The notes: generated by a model not told the origin, from the sequence alone. Counted from the stretch's first letter, positions 28,208 to 37,611 are shown. The stretch is DNA of 64,000 nt from an uncultured Methanobrevibacter sp. (GCF_902769175.1 NZ_CACXNW010000006.1:55875-119874), one strand, 5' to 3'. Translations and numbers: made by a program.

Positions 28208-30019
28208 ATGGATTATGAGTATAAATTTTCTGTTGTAATGCCTATTTATAATGTAGAAAAGTATCTTGCAGAGGCTATTGATTCTTTAATAGACCAAACT
28301 ATAGGCTTTGAAGAGAATGTCGAGCTATTGATCATTGATGATGGCAGTCCTGACAATTCCAAAGACATCGCATTGGAATACCAAGAAAAATATCCTGAAA
28401 ACATAAAGTTCTTTTCTAAATTAAATGGCGGTCAAGCAAGTGCATTCAATTTAGGATTAAAGCATTTGCATGGAAAATATGTCAGCTTTTTAGACAGCGA
28501 TGACCGTCTCTCACCAAATACCTTTCAAGAGGTTTATGACTTTTTTGAAAAGCATTATGATGAAATTGATCTGGTTGCAATACCTGTGCTGTTTTTTGAA
28601 AGAAGAACTGGAGACCATGCCTTAAATTATAAGTTTAGGTCTACTCGAGTAATTGACTTAATGAAGCAGCCCCATAACCCACAATTATCTGTTGCATCTT
28701 CATTTGTAAAGAATGAATCATTGGAAGGAAAGGAATTTGACACAGAATTGATTTCAGGCTATGATACCGTAATGGTAAATAGAATAATATTGCCTAAGAA
28801 AAAAATTGGTGTCATAAGCACCTCTTCCTATTTTTACAGAAAGAGAATGGATGAAACTTCCATGATTGACAATTACAAAGGCAAGAAGAAGTATTTCACC
28901 CATACATTAAAGAACCTTAACGTTTACTTGATTGATTATTATATGGAAAGGATGGGCTGTGTTCCTAAGTTCATTCAATATGTTATTGCATATAACCTTC
29001 AGTGGTATAAGGGAGTTTCAGACTTTCCGGATTACTTTACAGATGAGGAAATCAATGAGTTTTGGGAAACTTTCTGCCATGCCCTAAGCTATGTGGATGA
29101 GGATGTAATCAATGATAAGCGCATCATAAAACAGAATATTGTCAGATATTTCCTGATGTATATCAAAAACAAAAAAGAGTTCCATATAGAAACTGTTGAT
29201 GGGGAAGGAGAGGTCTATTTAAAGACTGGAGACTTTATAATCAACAATTTGCATAATCATGGAATCTACTTAGACAGCATTGAAATAGAAAGCAATATTC
29301 TAAAGATTTTAGGAACCTTTGCAAGTTCCTGTGATTATGATACATTAAGCATTCAAGCTATTAAGACAGATTCAGATGGAACCAAAGAAGTTTTCCATGA
29401 TTTAAATGAATTTACAAAGGAAAATTCGTCAATTAAAAGATTTTTAGGTGTAAATTGGCAATATAAACGTTATTTCAATTTGGAAATACCTATTATAGAA
29501 AATGAAGAGGCTAAATTAGAATTTGAAGTAATCTATAATGAAAATGATAAAACCATTGTCATGAAAAACGACATTCACTTTAGAGACACTTCAATGGTGG
29601 ATGATAGAATCAGCTATTCTATAGAAGGATCTCATATCATTTCCTTTAATGAAAATTCATTTAGCATATGTCCTTATTCAATAGAAAAGGCCTATGAGCT
29701 TAAGAATGACTTACACATGAATATTCAAGAGCTGTTGCAAACCCAAAAGGATTTGGAAAAAGAACTCAGGTCATTGAATAAGGAAATAAATAAGCTGAAT
29801 AAGAAAAACAGTAAATTGGAAAACAAGAATGAAAAATTAAATGACAAAAACGATAAGCTGAATGAGCAAAACAAAAATTTAAAGAATCACAATAGAAAGC
29901 TTAAGGAAAATCTAAAGAAATCCAGGCAAAAGAATAAAGAGATTGTTAATTCCACCAGTTGGAAAGTAACTAAACCTCTTAGAATGCCTAAGCAAGTGAT
30001 TAAAAAATTGGAAGATTAA
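28208..30019 (+). CDS. GT2 glycosyltransferase with long coiled-coil tail
   Basis: 603 residues. A GT2 domain (FSVVMPIYNVEKYLAEAI, LIIDDGSPDNS, GGQASAFNLGLKHL, FLDSDDR) is followed by a middle region like that of the 880-residue GT2/glycerophosphotransferase protein (QAIKT, ASSCDYDTLS). Where that protein begins its second catalytic domain, after a shared SHII...NSF...PYS stretch, this one turns into an Asn/Lys-rich coiled coil (about 510-580). It ends with STSWKVTKPLRMPKQ. ATG 28208 has AAAGGTG upstream, and a hairpin terminator follows the stop. It is probably part of the surface-glycan machinery. Confidence 0.87.
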   Translation: MDYEYKFSVVMPIYNVEKYLAEAIDSLIDQTIGFEENVELLIIDDGSPDNSKDIALEYQEKYPENIKFFSKLNGGQASAFNLGLKHLHGKYVSFLDSDDRLSPNTFQEVYDFFEKHYDEIDLVAIPVLFFERRTGDHALNYKFRSTRVIDLMKQPHNPQLSVASSFVKNESLEGKEFDTELISGYDTVMVNRIILPKKKIGVISTSSYFYRKRMDETSMIDNYKGKKKYFTHTLKNLNVYLIDYYMERMGCVPKFIQYVIAYNLQWYKGVSDFPDYFTDEEINEFWETFCHALSYVDEDVINDKRIIKQNIVRYFLMYIKNKKEFHIETVDGEGEVYLKTGDFIINNLHNHGIYLDSIEIESNILKILGTFASSCDYDTLSIQAIKTDSDGTKEVFHDLNEFTKENSSIKRFLGVNWQYKRYFNLEIPIIENEEAKLEFEVIYNENDKTIVMKNDIHFRDTSMVDDRISYSIEGSHIISFNENSFSICPYSIEKAYELKNDLHMNIQELLQTQKDLEKELRSLNKEINKLNKKNSKLENKNEKLNDKNDKLNEQNKNLKNHNRKLKENLKKSRQKNKEIVNSTSWKVTKPLRMPKQVIKKLED

Positions 30020-30051
30020 CTTGTCATTTTGTCTGATTAAAAGCTTTTCAT

Positions 30052-30086
30052 AGTTAGAGAATCAACTCTAACTATTTTATTTTTTA
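30052..30086 (+). terminator. Hairpin terminator after the GT2 gene
   Basis: AGTTAGAG and CTCTAACT form a perfect 8-bp stem (30052-30073) with a 6-base loop, followed by ATTTTATTTTTTATCTTTTT. Confidence 0.85.
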
Positions 30087-30095
30087 TCTTTTTAG

Positions 30096-30192
30096 GGGCT
30101 GTTGAAAACCTTTTTTAAAATTTTATTTTTAATCTTTTTAACAGTTATTTTTTAAAATTTTTATATAAATTTATAGAATTTCAACAAAGCCC
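30096..30192. mobile_element. 97-bp MITE-like element or long bidirectional hairpin
   Basis: GGGCTGTTGAAA (30096-30107) is matched in inverted order by TTTCAACAAAGCCC (30179-30192), with two extra bases in the right arm; the interior is almost pure AT. It lies between convergent genes and is flanked by T-rich runs (TTTTTAG and CTTTTTTT). It could be a miniature inverted-repeat transposable element or a two-way terminator. No transposase is present in the window. Confidence 0.4.
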
Positions 30193-30230
30193 TTTTTTTA
30201 ATATTTTCCATTTTTTTAAAAATCTTTTTT

Positions 30231-32423
30231 TTAAATAATCATAGACAATTGAATCCTATGACGTGCAACATCCACATCAATAACCTTTACATCAATAATG
30301 TCTCCAACACTTACAAAATCAAGTGGATGCTTTACAAATTGTGTATCGGTTATTTGGGATTTATGGACTAATCCATCCTGATGCACTCCAATATCTACAA
30401 ATGCACCAAAATCAACTACATTACGAACTGTACCACTTAAAACCATACCTTCTTCAAGGTCTTCCATTGTCAAGACATCTTTTCTTAAGATAGGTTGTGG
30501 CATTTCTTCCCTTGGGTATCTTCCAGGTTTTTTAAGCTCTTTTGCAATGTCCTTTAATGTGATTGAACCAATGCCGATTTCAGAAGCGATCCTTTCAAAT
30601 TCCTCATCTGTTAAGTCAAGGTCAGATTCCTTTATTTTTCTATTGTCCAAATCTTCAAGGGAGTATCCAAGTGAGCTTAGGAATGCTATTGTAGCTCCAT
30701 ATGATTCTGGGTGAACTGTAGTGTTGTCCAATGGATTGTGGCTGTCCTTTACCTTCATGAATCCAGCACATTGCTCATATGCCTTAGGACCTAACTTATT
30801 CACTTTCATCAATTCATCCCTTGAGTAGAACTTTCCGTTCTCCTCTCTGTATTTCACAATATTTTTAGCTACTGTTTTACTGATTCCTGAAACATGTTCC
30901 ATAAGTGATACAGATGCAGTGTTTACATCCACTCCCACTTCATTTACGGATTTTTCAACAACATTGTCAAGAGACTCTCCAAGCTTCTTTTGATTCATGT
31001 CATGCTGATACTGGCCGACTCCTATTGATTTAGGATCTATTTTAACAAGCTCTGCAAGTGGGTCTTGAAGACGTCTTGCAATTGAAATTGCGCTTCTTTC
31101 ACCTACATTGTAATCTGGAAACTCTTCTGATGCCAATTCACTTGCAGAATAGACACTTGCCCCTGCCTCATTGACTATCACATACTGTACATCAAGGTCC
31201 TTTATTATCTCTGCCACTATTGCTTCAGATTCCCTTGATGCAGTTCCATTTCCAATTGCGATAAGATTAATGTCATACTTGAAAATCAGGTCACGAACAG
31301 TTGAACGGGTTTCAGCTATTTTATTTTGAGGTTCTGTTGGATATACAAGTCCTGTTTCCAATACCTTTCCATATTCATCAACAACAGCAAGCTTGCATCC
31401 TGTCCTGAATGCTGGGTCCCAACCAAGAACTACCTTATTGATTATTGGAGCCTGCATCAACAGCTGTTCAAGGTTTTTTGAGAATACCTTGATTGATTTG
31501 TCTTCCGCCTTTTCAAAAAGCTGATTTCTAAGTTCCCTTTCAATAGCTGGTGCAATAAGCCTTTTGTAGGAGTCTTGTATTGCATCAGTTAGGGTTTCTT
31601 CAGTATACTTATTGTAAATCGGTTGAGTTGGCTTGCCTCCCTTATTGATTAGGACATGTCTTCTTAGATATGCTATAATGTCCTCTTCAGGAGCACTGAT
31701 TTTGATTTTCAAGAATTTTTCCTTTTCTCCACGATTGATTGCAAGGACTCTATGGATTGCTATCTTAGAGACTTCTTCAGTGTAGTCGTAGTACATGTCA
31801 TAAACTGATTCCTCATCCTTATCCTTAGCTTCTGAAATAAGCTCACCATCTTCATAACTGAGTTCACGTATAAGGGCTCTGAAGCTTGCATTGTCAGATA
31901 TGATTTCAGCTATTATGTCTTGTGCACCTTGGATTGCCTCTTCTGTATTGTTTACTCTCAATTCCTCATCAATCTCTTCATTGTCAACGGTAACAAAATC
32001 CTTAGCTATCTCTTCAACCGGAACCTCTATATCTTGGGCAAGGATAATATCTGCCAATCCTTCAAGACCCTTTTCCTTAGCTATTGTAGCTCTGGTTCGT
32101 CTTTTTTGTTTGTATGGTCTGTATAAGTCTTCAAGTTCAACAAGGGTTGTAGCTTCCATAATGGCCTTTTTCAACTCTTCAGTCAGTTTTCCTTGTTCCT
32201 CAATATTCTTTAAGACAGTTTCCTTTTTCTCTTCAAGATTTCTGAGATATTTTAATCTTGTATCAAATTTCCTAAGTATCTCATCATCAAGTGAACCGGT
32301 TACCTCTTTTCTATATCTTGCAATAAATGGAATGGTGTTTCCATCGTCTATTAGCTTTATTACACTTTCTGCTTGTGATATCTTTATGTTAAGCTCTTGT
32401 GATAATGTATCTGCAATCATCAT
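30231..32423 (-). CDS. tex: Tex-family RNA-binding transcription accessory protein
   Basis: 730 residues in the usual Tex order: N-terminal helical domain (TIPFIARYRKEVTGSLDDE), DLYRPYKQKRRTRATIAKEKGLEGLA, a YqgF-like RNase-H fold (VVLGWDPAFRTGCKLAVVDE), helix-hairpin-helix region (ISKTVAKNIVKYREENGKF) and a C-terminal S1 domain (VLSGTVRNVVDFGAFVDIGV). Bacterial Tex binds nucleic acid and affects transcription; the archaeal role is unstudied. The family is mainly bacterial, so lateral origin is likely. Full length, without lesions. Start ATG 32423 (a second ATG follows at once), ribosome site weak. Convergent with the GT2 gene. Confidence 0.92.
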   Translation of the reverse strand: MMIADTLSQELNIKISQAESVIKLIDDGNTIPFIARYRKEVTGSLDDEILRKFDTRLKYLRNLEEKKETVLKNIEEQGKLTEELKKAIMEATTLVELEDLYRPYKQKRRTRATIAKEKGLEGLADIILAQDIEVPVEEIAKDFVTVDNEEIDEELRVNNTEEAIQGAQDIIAEIISDNASFRALIRELSYEDGELISEAKDKDEESVYDMYYDYTEEVSKIAIHRVLAINRGEKEKFLKIKISAPEEDIIAYLRRHVLINKGGKPTQPIYNKYTEETLTDAIQDSYKRLIAPAIERELRNQLFEKAEDKSIKVFSKNLEQLLMQAPIINKVVLGWDPAFRTGCKLAVVDEYGKVLETGLVYPTEPQNKIAETRSTVRDLIFKYDINLIAIGNGTASRESEAIVAEIIKDLDVQYVIVNEAGASVYSASELASEEFPDYNVGERSAISIARRLQDPLAELVKIDPKSIGVGQYQHDMNQKKLGESLDNVVEKSVNEVGVDVNTASVSLMEHVSGISKTVAKNIVKYREENGKFYSRDELMKVNKLGPKAYEQCAGFMKVKDSHNPLDNTTVHPESYGATIAFLSSLGYSLEDLDNRKIKESDLDLTDEEFERIASEIGIGSITLKDIAKELKKPGRYPREEMPQPILRKDVLTMEDLEEGMVLSGTVRNVVDFGAFVDIGVHQDGLVHKSQITDTQFVKHPLDFVSVGDIIDVKVIDVDVARHRIQLSMII

Positions 32424-32520
32424 TTTTTAACCTATAAAAATCTGTTTTATTTGTTTATCTTTAAATTATTTTTATTTTCAAAATATTTAAAGTTAATTTT
32501 CATTTATCTTTTTAAGTTGT

Positions 32521-32611
32521 TTTTTTATTATTTTTTTATCTTTTGTTTGAAAATCTTTAGTATAGATGTTTTTTTATTATTTTTTTTTATCTTTTGTTTG
32601 AAAATCTTTAG
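32521..32611. repeat. 49-bp tandem duplication
   Basis: TATCTTTTGTTTGAAAATCT preceded by a T-rich run occurs at 32537 and again at 32589. Together with the promoter at 32682 this is all that is visible in the gap 32424-32937, apart from AT-rich DNA. Confidence 0.85.
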
Positions 32612-32681
32612 GGATGATTTTTGATTATTTTTTTATGAAAACTAAAATAAATTTCCTTCTTTTATTTGCAATTTTAACGAT

Positions 32682-32718
32682 TGTAAGCAAGTACTTGCAC
32701 TCGAAAATCTTTATATAG
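32682..32718 (+). promoter_or_regulatory. Adhesin-type promoter (variant dyad plus TATA)
   Basis: TGTAAGCAAGTACTTGCA (32682-32699) differs at two of 18 positions from the dyad at 291 and contains the perfect palindrome GCAAGTACTTGC. It again ends 12 bases before a TTATATAG box (32711-32718). The next gene starts only at 32938, so the transcript would have a leader of about 200 bases. Confidence 0.65.
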
Positions 32719-32937
32719 TCCTTTATTGAAAAATTTTTTTACATAAGGAATATTTATTGAAAGGATGATAAAAAATAGGTTGAATAAAATTTGAATCAAA
32801 TATGATTTCAAGCCTTTTTTTCTCAAATTTATTATTTTATGATTTAAAGGATATTATTTTGCGAATAAGACTTTTTTTATCTATTTTTTATTTTAATAAA
32901 ACTTTTTCTTATTATTTTTAAATGATGGAGAATTTTT

Positions 32938-34506
32938 ATGAAATTTCGAGGATACTTGTATGTAGCAATGATATTTCTTCTTTGCATGATTTGCATTTCT
33001 GGAGTTAATGCAGCAGATTATGATGGAGGAAATATTATTGGTGCTGAAAACAATCAAGATTTTACTTTAGAATACCGCTTAGATGCTGATGCTATAAGTG
33101 TTCATAATGACGACAATGCTAATGGGCTTGTTGAAGATATAACTGAAGATGGTACTGACAAGGTTAATGGGCTTGTTGAAGATATAACAGAAGATGACAA
33201 TTCATCAGGTTCATTTACTGATTTAAACAAGGATATTAATGGAAATGAAAAAAATGAGATCACTTTAACTCGTCACTATCTCTTTAATGGTACTGATATT
33301 GATGATTCTCGTTTTACTGAGGGTATTTCCATTAATCGTACAGTAACTATTAACGGAAATGGCATTACTATAGATGGTGCAAATCTTGCACGCCTCTTTT
33401 ATATATGTCCTGGTGCAAATGTGAAATTCCTAAACATAAATTTCATAAACGGACATTTTAGCGAATATGTAAATGGTGGTGGAGCTATTAATGCACCTAG
33501 TAATGATAGTTGTGTTGTGGAAAATTCTACCTTCAAGGGCAACATAGCAAGATGTAAAGGAGGTGCTATGTATGGTGGCACAGCAATCAATTGTATCTTT
33601 AGGGACAACAAAGCAGGTGATGGTGGAGCAATGTCAAAAGGCACTGCAATCAACTGTACTTTTAGTGGAAACAAAGCAGTTGATGGTGGCGCTATGCAAG
33701 ACTGTTCTGCTGTCAATTGTAATTTGACCAGCAACTCTGGAGAATGGGGTGGAGCAATGAATGGTGGCATTGCGATTAACTGTCGATTTGGCTCCAACTC
33801 TACAGAGGATTATGGTGGAGCTATGTATGGCTGTTCTGCTGTCAATTGTACTGTCTCTAACAACAAAGTTAAACGTAATGGAGGTGCAATGTATAATGGT
33901 AATGCAATAAACTGTGCATTTGACTATAACTATGCGCTGGAAGATGGTGGAGCTATGTATGAGTGTTCTGCTGTCAATTGTACTTTTTTCAAGAACCGAT
34001 CAGATAATTTAGGCGGTGCAATGTACTTAGGTAATGCAAGCAATTGTACTTTTAAGAACAATAACGCAGATGCGGGTTCAGCAATATTCCACGGGGATGC
34101 CTACAATTGTAATTTTACAGGTCATTATATAGTAGGTTCTGGCGGAGCTATGGAAGGTGGGAATGCGATAAACTGTACTTTCCACAATAACACTGCAAGT
34201 ATTTATGGTGGAGCTAAAAGAGGTGGTAATGCGATTAACTGTACATTCTTAAAGAACATTGCAAAAAGTGATGGTGGAGCAATCTTTGCAGGCACTGCGA
34301 TTAACTGTACTTTCATTGGCAACCTTGCATATGAGGATGGTGGAGCTATGAGTAGAGGCACTGCAATCAACTGTATCTTCAAGAACAATACTGCAAGAGA
34401 GTCTGGTGGATCAATGTCTGACGGAACTACAGACAATTGTACTTTCTATGGAAACACTGCAAAAATCAATGGTGGAGCTTTATTAAGAAGTACTGCTAAT
34501 GATTGA
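32938..34506 (+). CDS. Adhesin-like protein with polymorphic-membrane-protein repeats, cut by a TGA
   Basis: 522 residues. Signal peptide about 1-28 (VAMIFLLCMICISGVNAAD), an acidic spacer, a region like GTDIDDSRFTEGISINRT, then some fourteen repeats of about 22 residues with GGAM and NCTF motifs. These form a right-handed beta-helix as in chlamydial PMPs and many Methanobrevibacter surface proteins. The frame ends at TGA 34504 where the repeat should read NC (TGT/TGC); it would run on to TAA 34567 (VFEGDDMCICMKK...). Even then no anchor is present, so the gene looks truncated. ATG 32938 has GATGGAGAATTTTT upstream; a variant adhesin-type promoter lies at 32682. Confidence 0.88.
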   Translation: MKFRGYLYVAMIFLLCMICISGVNAADYDGGNIIGAENNQDFTLEYRLDADAISVHNDDNANGLVEDITEDGTDKVNGLVEDITEDDNSSGSFTDLNKDINGNEKNEITLTRHYLFNGTDIDDSRFTEGISINRTVTINGNGITIDGANLARLFYICPGANVKFLNINFINGHFSEYVNGGGAINAPSNDSCVVENSTFKGNIARCKGGAMYGGTAINCIFRDNKAGDGGAMSKGTAINCTFSGNKAVDGGAMQDCSAVNCNLTSNSGEWGGAMNGGIAINCRFGSNSTEDYGGAMYGCSAVNCTVSNNKVKRNGGAMYNGNAINCAFDYNYALEDGGAMYECSAVNCTFFKNRSDNLGGAMYLGNASNCTFKNNNADAGSAIFHGDAYNCNFTGHYIVGSGGAMEGGNAINCTFHNNTASIYGGAKRGGNAINCTFLKNIAKSDGGAIFAGTAINCTFIGNLAYEDGGAMSRGTAINCIFKNNTARESGGSMSDGTTDNCTFYGNTAKINGGALLRSTAND

Positions 34507-34569
34507 GTCTTTGAAGGAGACGATATGTGTATTTGCATGAAAAAAGAGTTCAAATCACTTATTTTTTAA

Positions 34570-34850
34570 TTTTTTTTTAATTATGTTCTTCTCCAGTGAA
34601 ATTAATATATGTATATTATTTTTAATTTATTTTTTTCTTTTTTTTAATTATGTTCTTCTCTAGTAAAATCCATGATGTATATTATTTTTAATTTGTTTTT
34701 TTCTGTATTGTCAGTTTTTATGAATTTTTGTATTTTTTAATTTGTTTTTTTCTGTATTGTCAGTTTTTATGAATTTTTGTATTTTTTAATTTGTTTTTTT
34801 CTGTATTGTCAGTTTTTATGATATTTGTTTTTTTTAATTTGTTTTTTTCA
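34570..34850. repeat. Two sets of tandem repeats after the PMP adhesin
   Basis: A pair of about 69-bp copies (TTTTTTTTAATTATGTTCTTCT, given in part, near 34570 and 34637) is followed by three copies of about 49 bp with TTTCTGTATTGTCAGTTTTT (34700-34820). The following 34851-35118 is AT-rich with no gene or site that I can see. Confidence 0.8.
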
Positions 34851-35118
34851 GATAATCACTTTAAAGAATTTATTGATTCAATTTTCTATTCATTATAATG
34901 AATTTTAAGCATATTTTAATAAAAGTTATTGTTCAAACTATGAATTTAAACAAACAATTATTTAATTTACTTATAGATAAATTAAAATTATCAATACATA
35001 ATCTAAATCAGACACATCATATATTCATAAATTTATTGAATTATTAAAATATTTAATTAATGGTATGTATTTTTTTAAAGAAATTATGGTTTGTAAAATT
35101 ATAATTGAAGTATGATAT

Positions 35119-35667
35119 TTAAAAAAATAGAAAATTAAAAAAATCAGAATCATTAAGATTGAAATTATAAAAAAAAAAAAAAAAAAAAAAATAAAAATAA
35201 AAAGCCCCATTTGGAATAGGGCTGAGAAAAGATAAATTAAGAATTGATCTTAATTCACCTTCAAAGAATCCAAAATTGTCTATTATCTCATAGCCAAGCT
35301 TCTTATAGAGATTGATAGCTGCATCATTTTCACTTCCTGTTTCTATGACAGAATACCTGAAGTTCTCTTCCATTGCCAATTTTTCAATCTGCTTTACAAG
35401 CTTATAGGCTATTCCTTTTCTTCTGTATCTTCTTTTAACATAAACCCTTTTGATTTCAATTGTGTCCTTATCAAAGAGTTTAAAGCTTGCACAAGCTATT
35501 GGCTTTCCATAGTTTAAGGCAAGGACTACAATATGAGGATCCTTCAATTCATTATAATCCTTATACTTCAATACCTTATCTCCATGCTTTTGGAAATATT
35601 CATTATCCAATTCATTGGAAAGTTCAATGAATCTTTCATCCTTTTCATCAGTAATAATGGATTCCAT
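35119..35667 (-). CDS. GNAT-family N-acetyltransferase
   Basis: Residues about 1-150 fit GNAT: ELKDPHIVVLALNYGKPIACASF, IEIKRVYVKRRYRRKGIAYKLV (the acetyl-CoA loop RRKGIA) and ENDAAINLYKKLGYEIIDNFGF. The frame then reads through its own terminator and poly-T tract, giving a Phe-rich tail (YFYFFFFFFF) that cannot be native; the real end probably lies near 35235-35250 and has been lost through an indel. ATG 35667 with GAGGAATGATT upstream is preferred over ATG 35673. It follows the deaminase gene by 14 bases and is probably cotranscribed. The substrate is unknown. Confidence 0.8.
   Translation of the reverse strand: MESIITDEKDERFIELSNELDNEYFQKHGDKVLKYKDYNELKDPHIVVLALNYGKPIACASFKLFDKDTIEIKRVYVKRRYRRKGIAYKLVKQIEKLAMEENFRYSVIETGSENDAAINLYKKLGYEIIDNFGFFEGELRSILNLSFLSPIPNGAFYFYFFFFFFFYNFNLNDSDFFNFLFF
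35166..35223 (-). terminator. Hairpin and 23-base T-tract
   Basis: On the minus strand AGCCC and GGGCT (35223-35203) pair around an 11-base loop, followed by TTTTTATTTTTAT and a run of 23 T (plus strand A at 35169-35191). It ends the deaminase-GNAT unit and is the longest homopolymer I noticed in the window. Confidence 0.85.
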
Positions 35668-35681
35668 AATCATTCCTCATC

Positions 35682-36146
35682 TTATTTCAATTCTGTAGTG
35701 TTTCCTACCTTGGCAAGCTCCTTTTCCCATACTCCAGGGTTTTGTTTTACAAATCTGTCAAACAGTTCCTTGCATCTTGAATCATTCAACACTATCACTT
35801 CAACACCATTATCTTCCAAAAGCCTTTCAGCTCCCATTAATGTTTTATTGTCTCCTATAACGACCTTTGGAATATTGTATAGCAATACAGCACCGGAACA
35901 CATTGGACAAGGGGATAATGTTGTGTATAAGGTGCATTTTCTATAATCATCATAATTAAGGCCTTTTGCATTTTCAATTGCATCCATTTCTCCATGAAGG
36001 ATTACTGAATTCTTTTGAATAAGCCTGTTATGGCCTCTTGAAATGATTTCATTATCCTTTGCTATCACTGCTCCAATAGGAATTCCACCTTCAGACAATG
36101 ATATTTCAGCCTCTTTGATTGCTTCATCCATGAATTTTTGATGCAT
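35682..36146 (-). CDS. Cytosine deaminase-like nucleoside/base deaminase
   Basis: 154 residues of the zinc-dependent CDA fold: HGEMDAIENA (His and catalytic Glu) and LYTTLSPCPMCSGAV (two zinc Cys). The sequence follows yeast cytosine deaminase Fcy1 unusually closely, including GGIPIGAVI, RGHNRLIQK, IPKVVIGDN and the C-terminal RCKELFDRFVKQNPGVW. tRNA adenosine deaminases and guanine deaminases have different ends. It probably deaminates cytosine for pyrimidine salvage. ATG 36146 is six bases after GAGGT and preferred over ATG 36158. Cotranscribed with the GNAT gene downstream. Confidence 0.85.
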   Translation of the reverse strand: MHQKFMDEAIKEAEISLSEGGIPIGAVIAKDNEIISRGHNRLIQKNSVILHGEMDAIENAKGLNYDDYRKCTLYTTLSPCPMCSGAVLLYNIPKVVIGDNKTLMGAERLLEDNGVEVIVLNDSRCKELFDRFVKQNPGVWEKELAKVGNTTELK

Positions 36147-36418
36147 AAAATACCTCATAGTTTTTTGATTTAAAAAATTAATTAGCTAATGCATTTCAAT
36201 TAGAATATTTATTGACTTAAAAAATTTAAATTGATTTAAATTTCATTTTCAATATTATATTTAAAAAAGGAATAATAATAATTTTACTAAATGAAAATAA
36301 AAAAAGAATTATTGAAAAAAGATTAAAAAAAGAATATTATCAAATTATATAAAATTAAAAAAAAAGAAATTTAGATTACTCAAAACCATTGCTGGTCTTG
36401 AGTTAAATTCAAATTAAA

Positions 36419-37471
36419 TTATAAATCTTCAGCTTTTGGTTTGATAGTGAATTCAACACATGTTGTAGAATTTCCAAAAACTTCAGAGCCATAATGCTTT
36501 ATATACATTTTATGGACACCTGGTGCTAAATCTACATCTTCGAATGCACAATTGGAATAACCATCTTTAACATTCTTAACTGCACTAAATCCTTCTGGAT
36601 CATCTATATAACATAAAACATAGCCATCAAAGTTTTTAGTGGTTCTAGTAGATACCAATACTGGTTCACCAACCTCAACACTACTAACAAATGCATCTAC
36701 TGTATAATTATTGGATACAGTGAATTTTACTGTCTTTTGAGTTTCATTATAACGCTCATAAGGGGAACAAACCACTTCAACTTCGTATTCTCCAGGTAAC
36801 AAATCTTGATCAAAAGTTACTTTGGAATTACCGCCTCCTTGAACGGTTTGGGTTTCATTGCCTAATTTGATAACTATATCTCCTTTGTATGCATTATATG
36901 TACTAACTCTTACTACTGGTTTTTGACCTGCAACTATATTATCAACATCTACAAATAAACCAGGCTCTTTAATTCTATTAACAGTGAATGTTGTATGACC
37001 TCTTACTTCATAGCCAATAACATTAACAGTATATCGACCTGAATCCAATCCTTCAATATCTAATGAAGCAAATCCATTTTTCATAGAAACAGATCTTTCT
37101 TGGTTTCCAATCAAGACAGTTAAATCTGCATTAATACCATCAGGTGAAATTAATTGTATTGATTCAATTTCCCCTTGATTGATGTTTTCGGAAATAACAG
37201 CCATAGAAGGATTTTTCTTTTCGTCAAGGTTTGCGTTTAAAGCCTTAGCATTATCAATTTCAGTCTTTTTGTCAAGTTTCACATCATCTACTTCGTTTTC
37301 ATCATTATCTACAGTGATATTTACATCTTTTACTGCAATATCGTTATTGTTATCCTCATTAATATATTTAGTATTATTATCTTGAGCTAAGTCACCAGCA
37401 CATATAGGTGCTAAGCAATACATAAGAATAATAAATATACATGAATATTTAAAAATTAATTTTTTCATCAT
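36419..37471 (-). CDS. Adhesin-like Ig-repeat secreted protein
   Basis: About 350 residues. ATG 37471 or the adjacent 37468 follows GTGATT; the frame upstream is leader. Signal peptide IFKYSCIFIILMYCLAPICAGD, almost the same as in the adhesin at 373, then an Asn/Asp-rich spacer. Three Ig-like repeats of about 85 residues follow (opening with NPSMAVISENINQGE, EPGLFVDVDNIVAGQ, VDAFVSSVEVGEP). Unlike the paralogue at 373 it has no peptidoglycan-binding-like domain or membrane anchor. A variant of the adhesin dyad lies upstream at 37631. Presumed surface or secreted; the ligand is unknown. Confidence 0.85.
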   Translation of the reverse strand: MMKKLIFKYSCIFIILMYCLAPICAGDLAQDNNTKYINEDNNNDIAVKDVNITVDNDENEVDDVKLDKKTEIDNAKALNANLDEKKNPSMAVISENINQGEIESIQLISPDGINADLTVLIGNQERSVSMKNGFASLDIEGLDSGRYTVNVIGYEVRGHTTFTVNRIKEPGLFVDVDNIVAGQKPVVRVSTYNAYKGDIVIKLGNETQTVQGGGNSKVTFDQDLLPGEYEVEVVCSPYERYNETQKTVKFTVSNNYTVDAFVSSVEVGEPVLVSTRTTKNFDGYVLCYIDDPEGFSAVKNVKDGYSNCAFEDVDLAPGVHKMYIKHYGSEVFGNSTTCVEFTIKPKAEDL

Positions 37472-37611
37472 AATCACATAATATATTTTTTTATAAGTGT
37501 GGATTAATAATATAATATAAATTTTTAAAAAAAGTATAATTATATTCAATAATATATATTTTAAAAAAGTAAAAACTTATAATAATCCTGTATAATAATT
37601 TATAAAATCGT

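Noticed and set aside
32755..32790. Nine-codon frame in the leader of the PMP adhesin
   Set aside because: A chance frame is as likely; the ribosome site is weak and nothing indicates attenuation.
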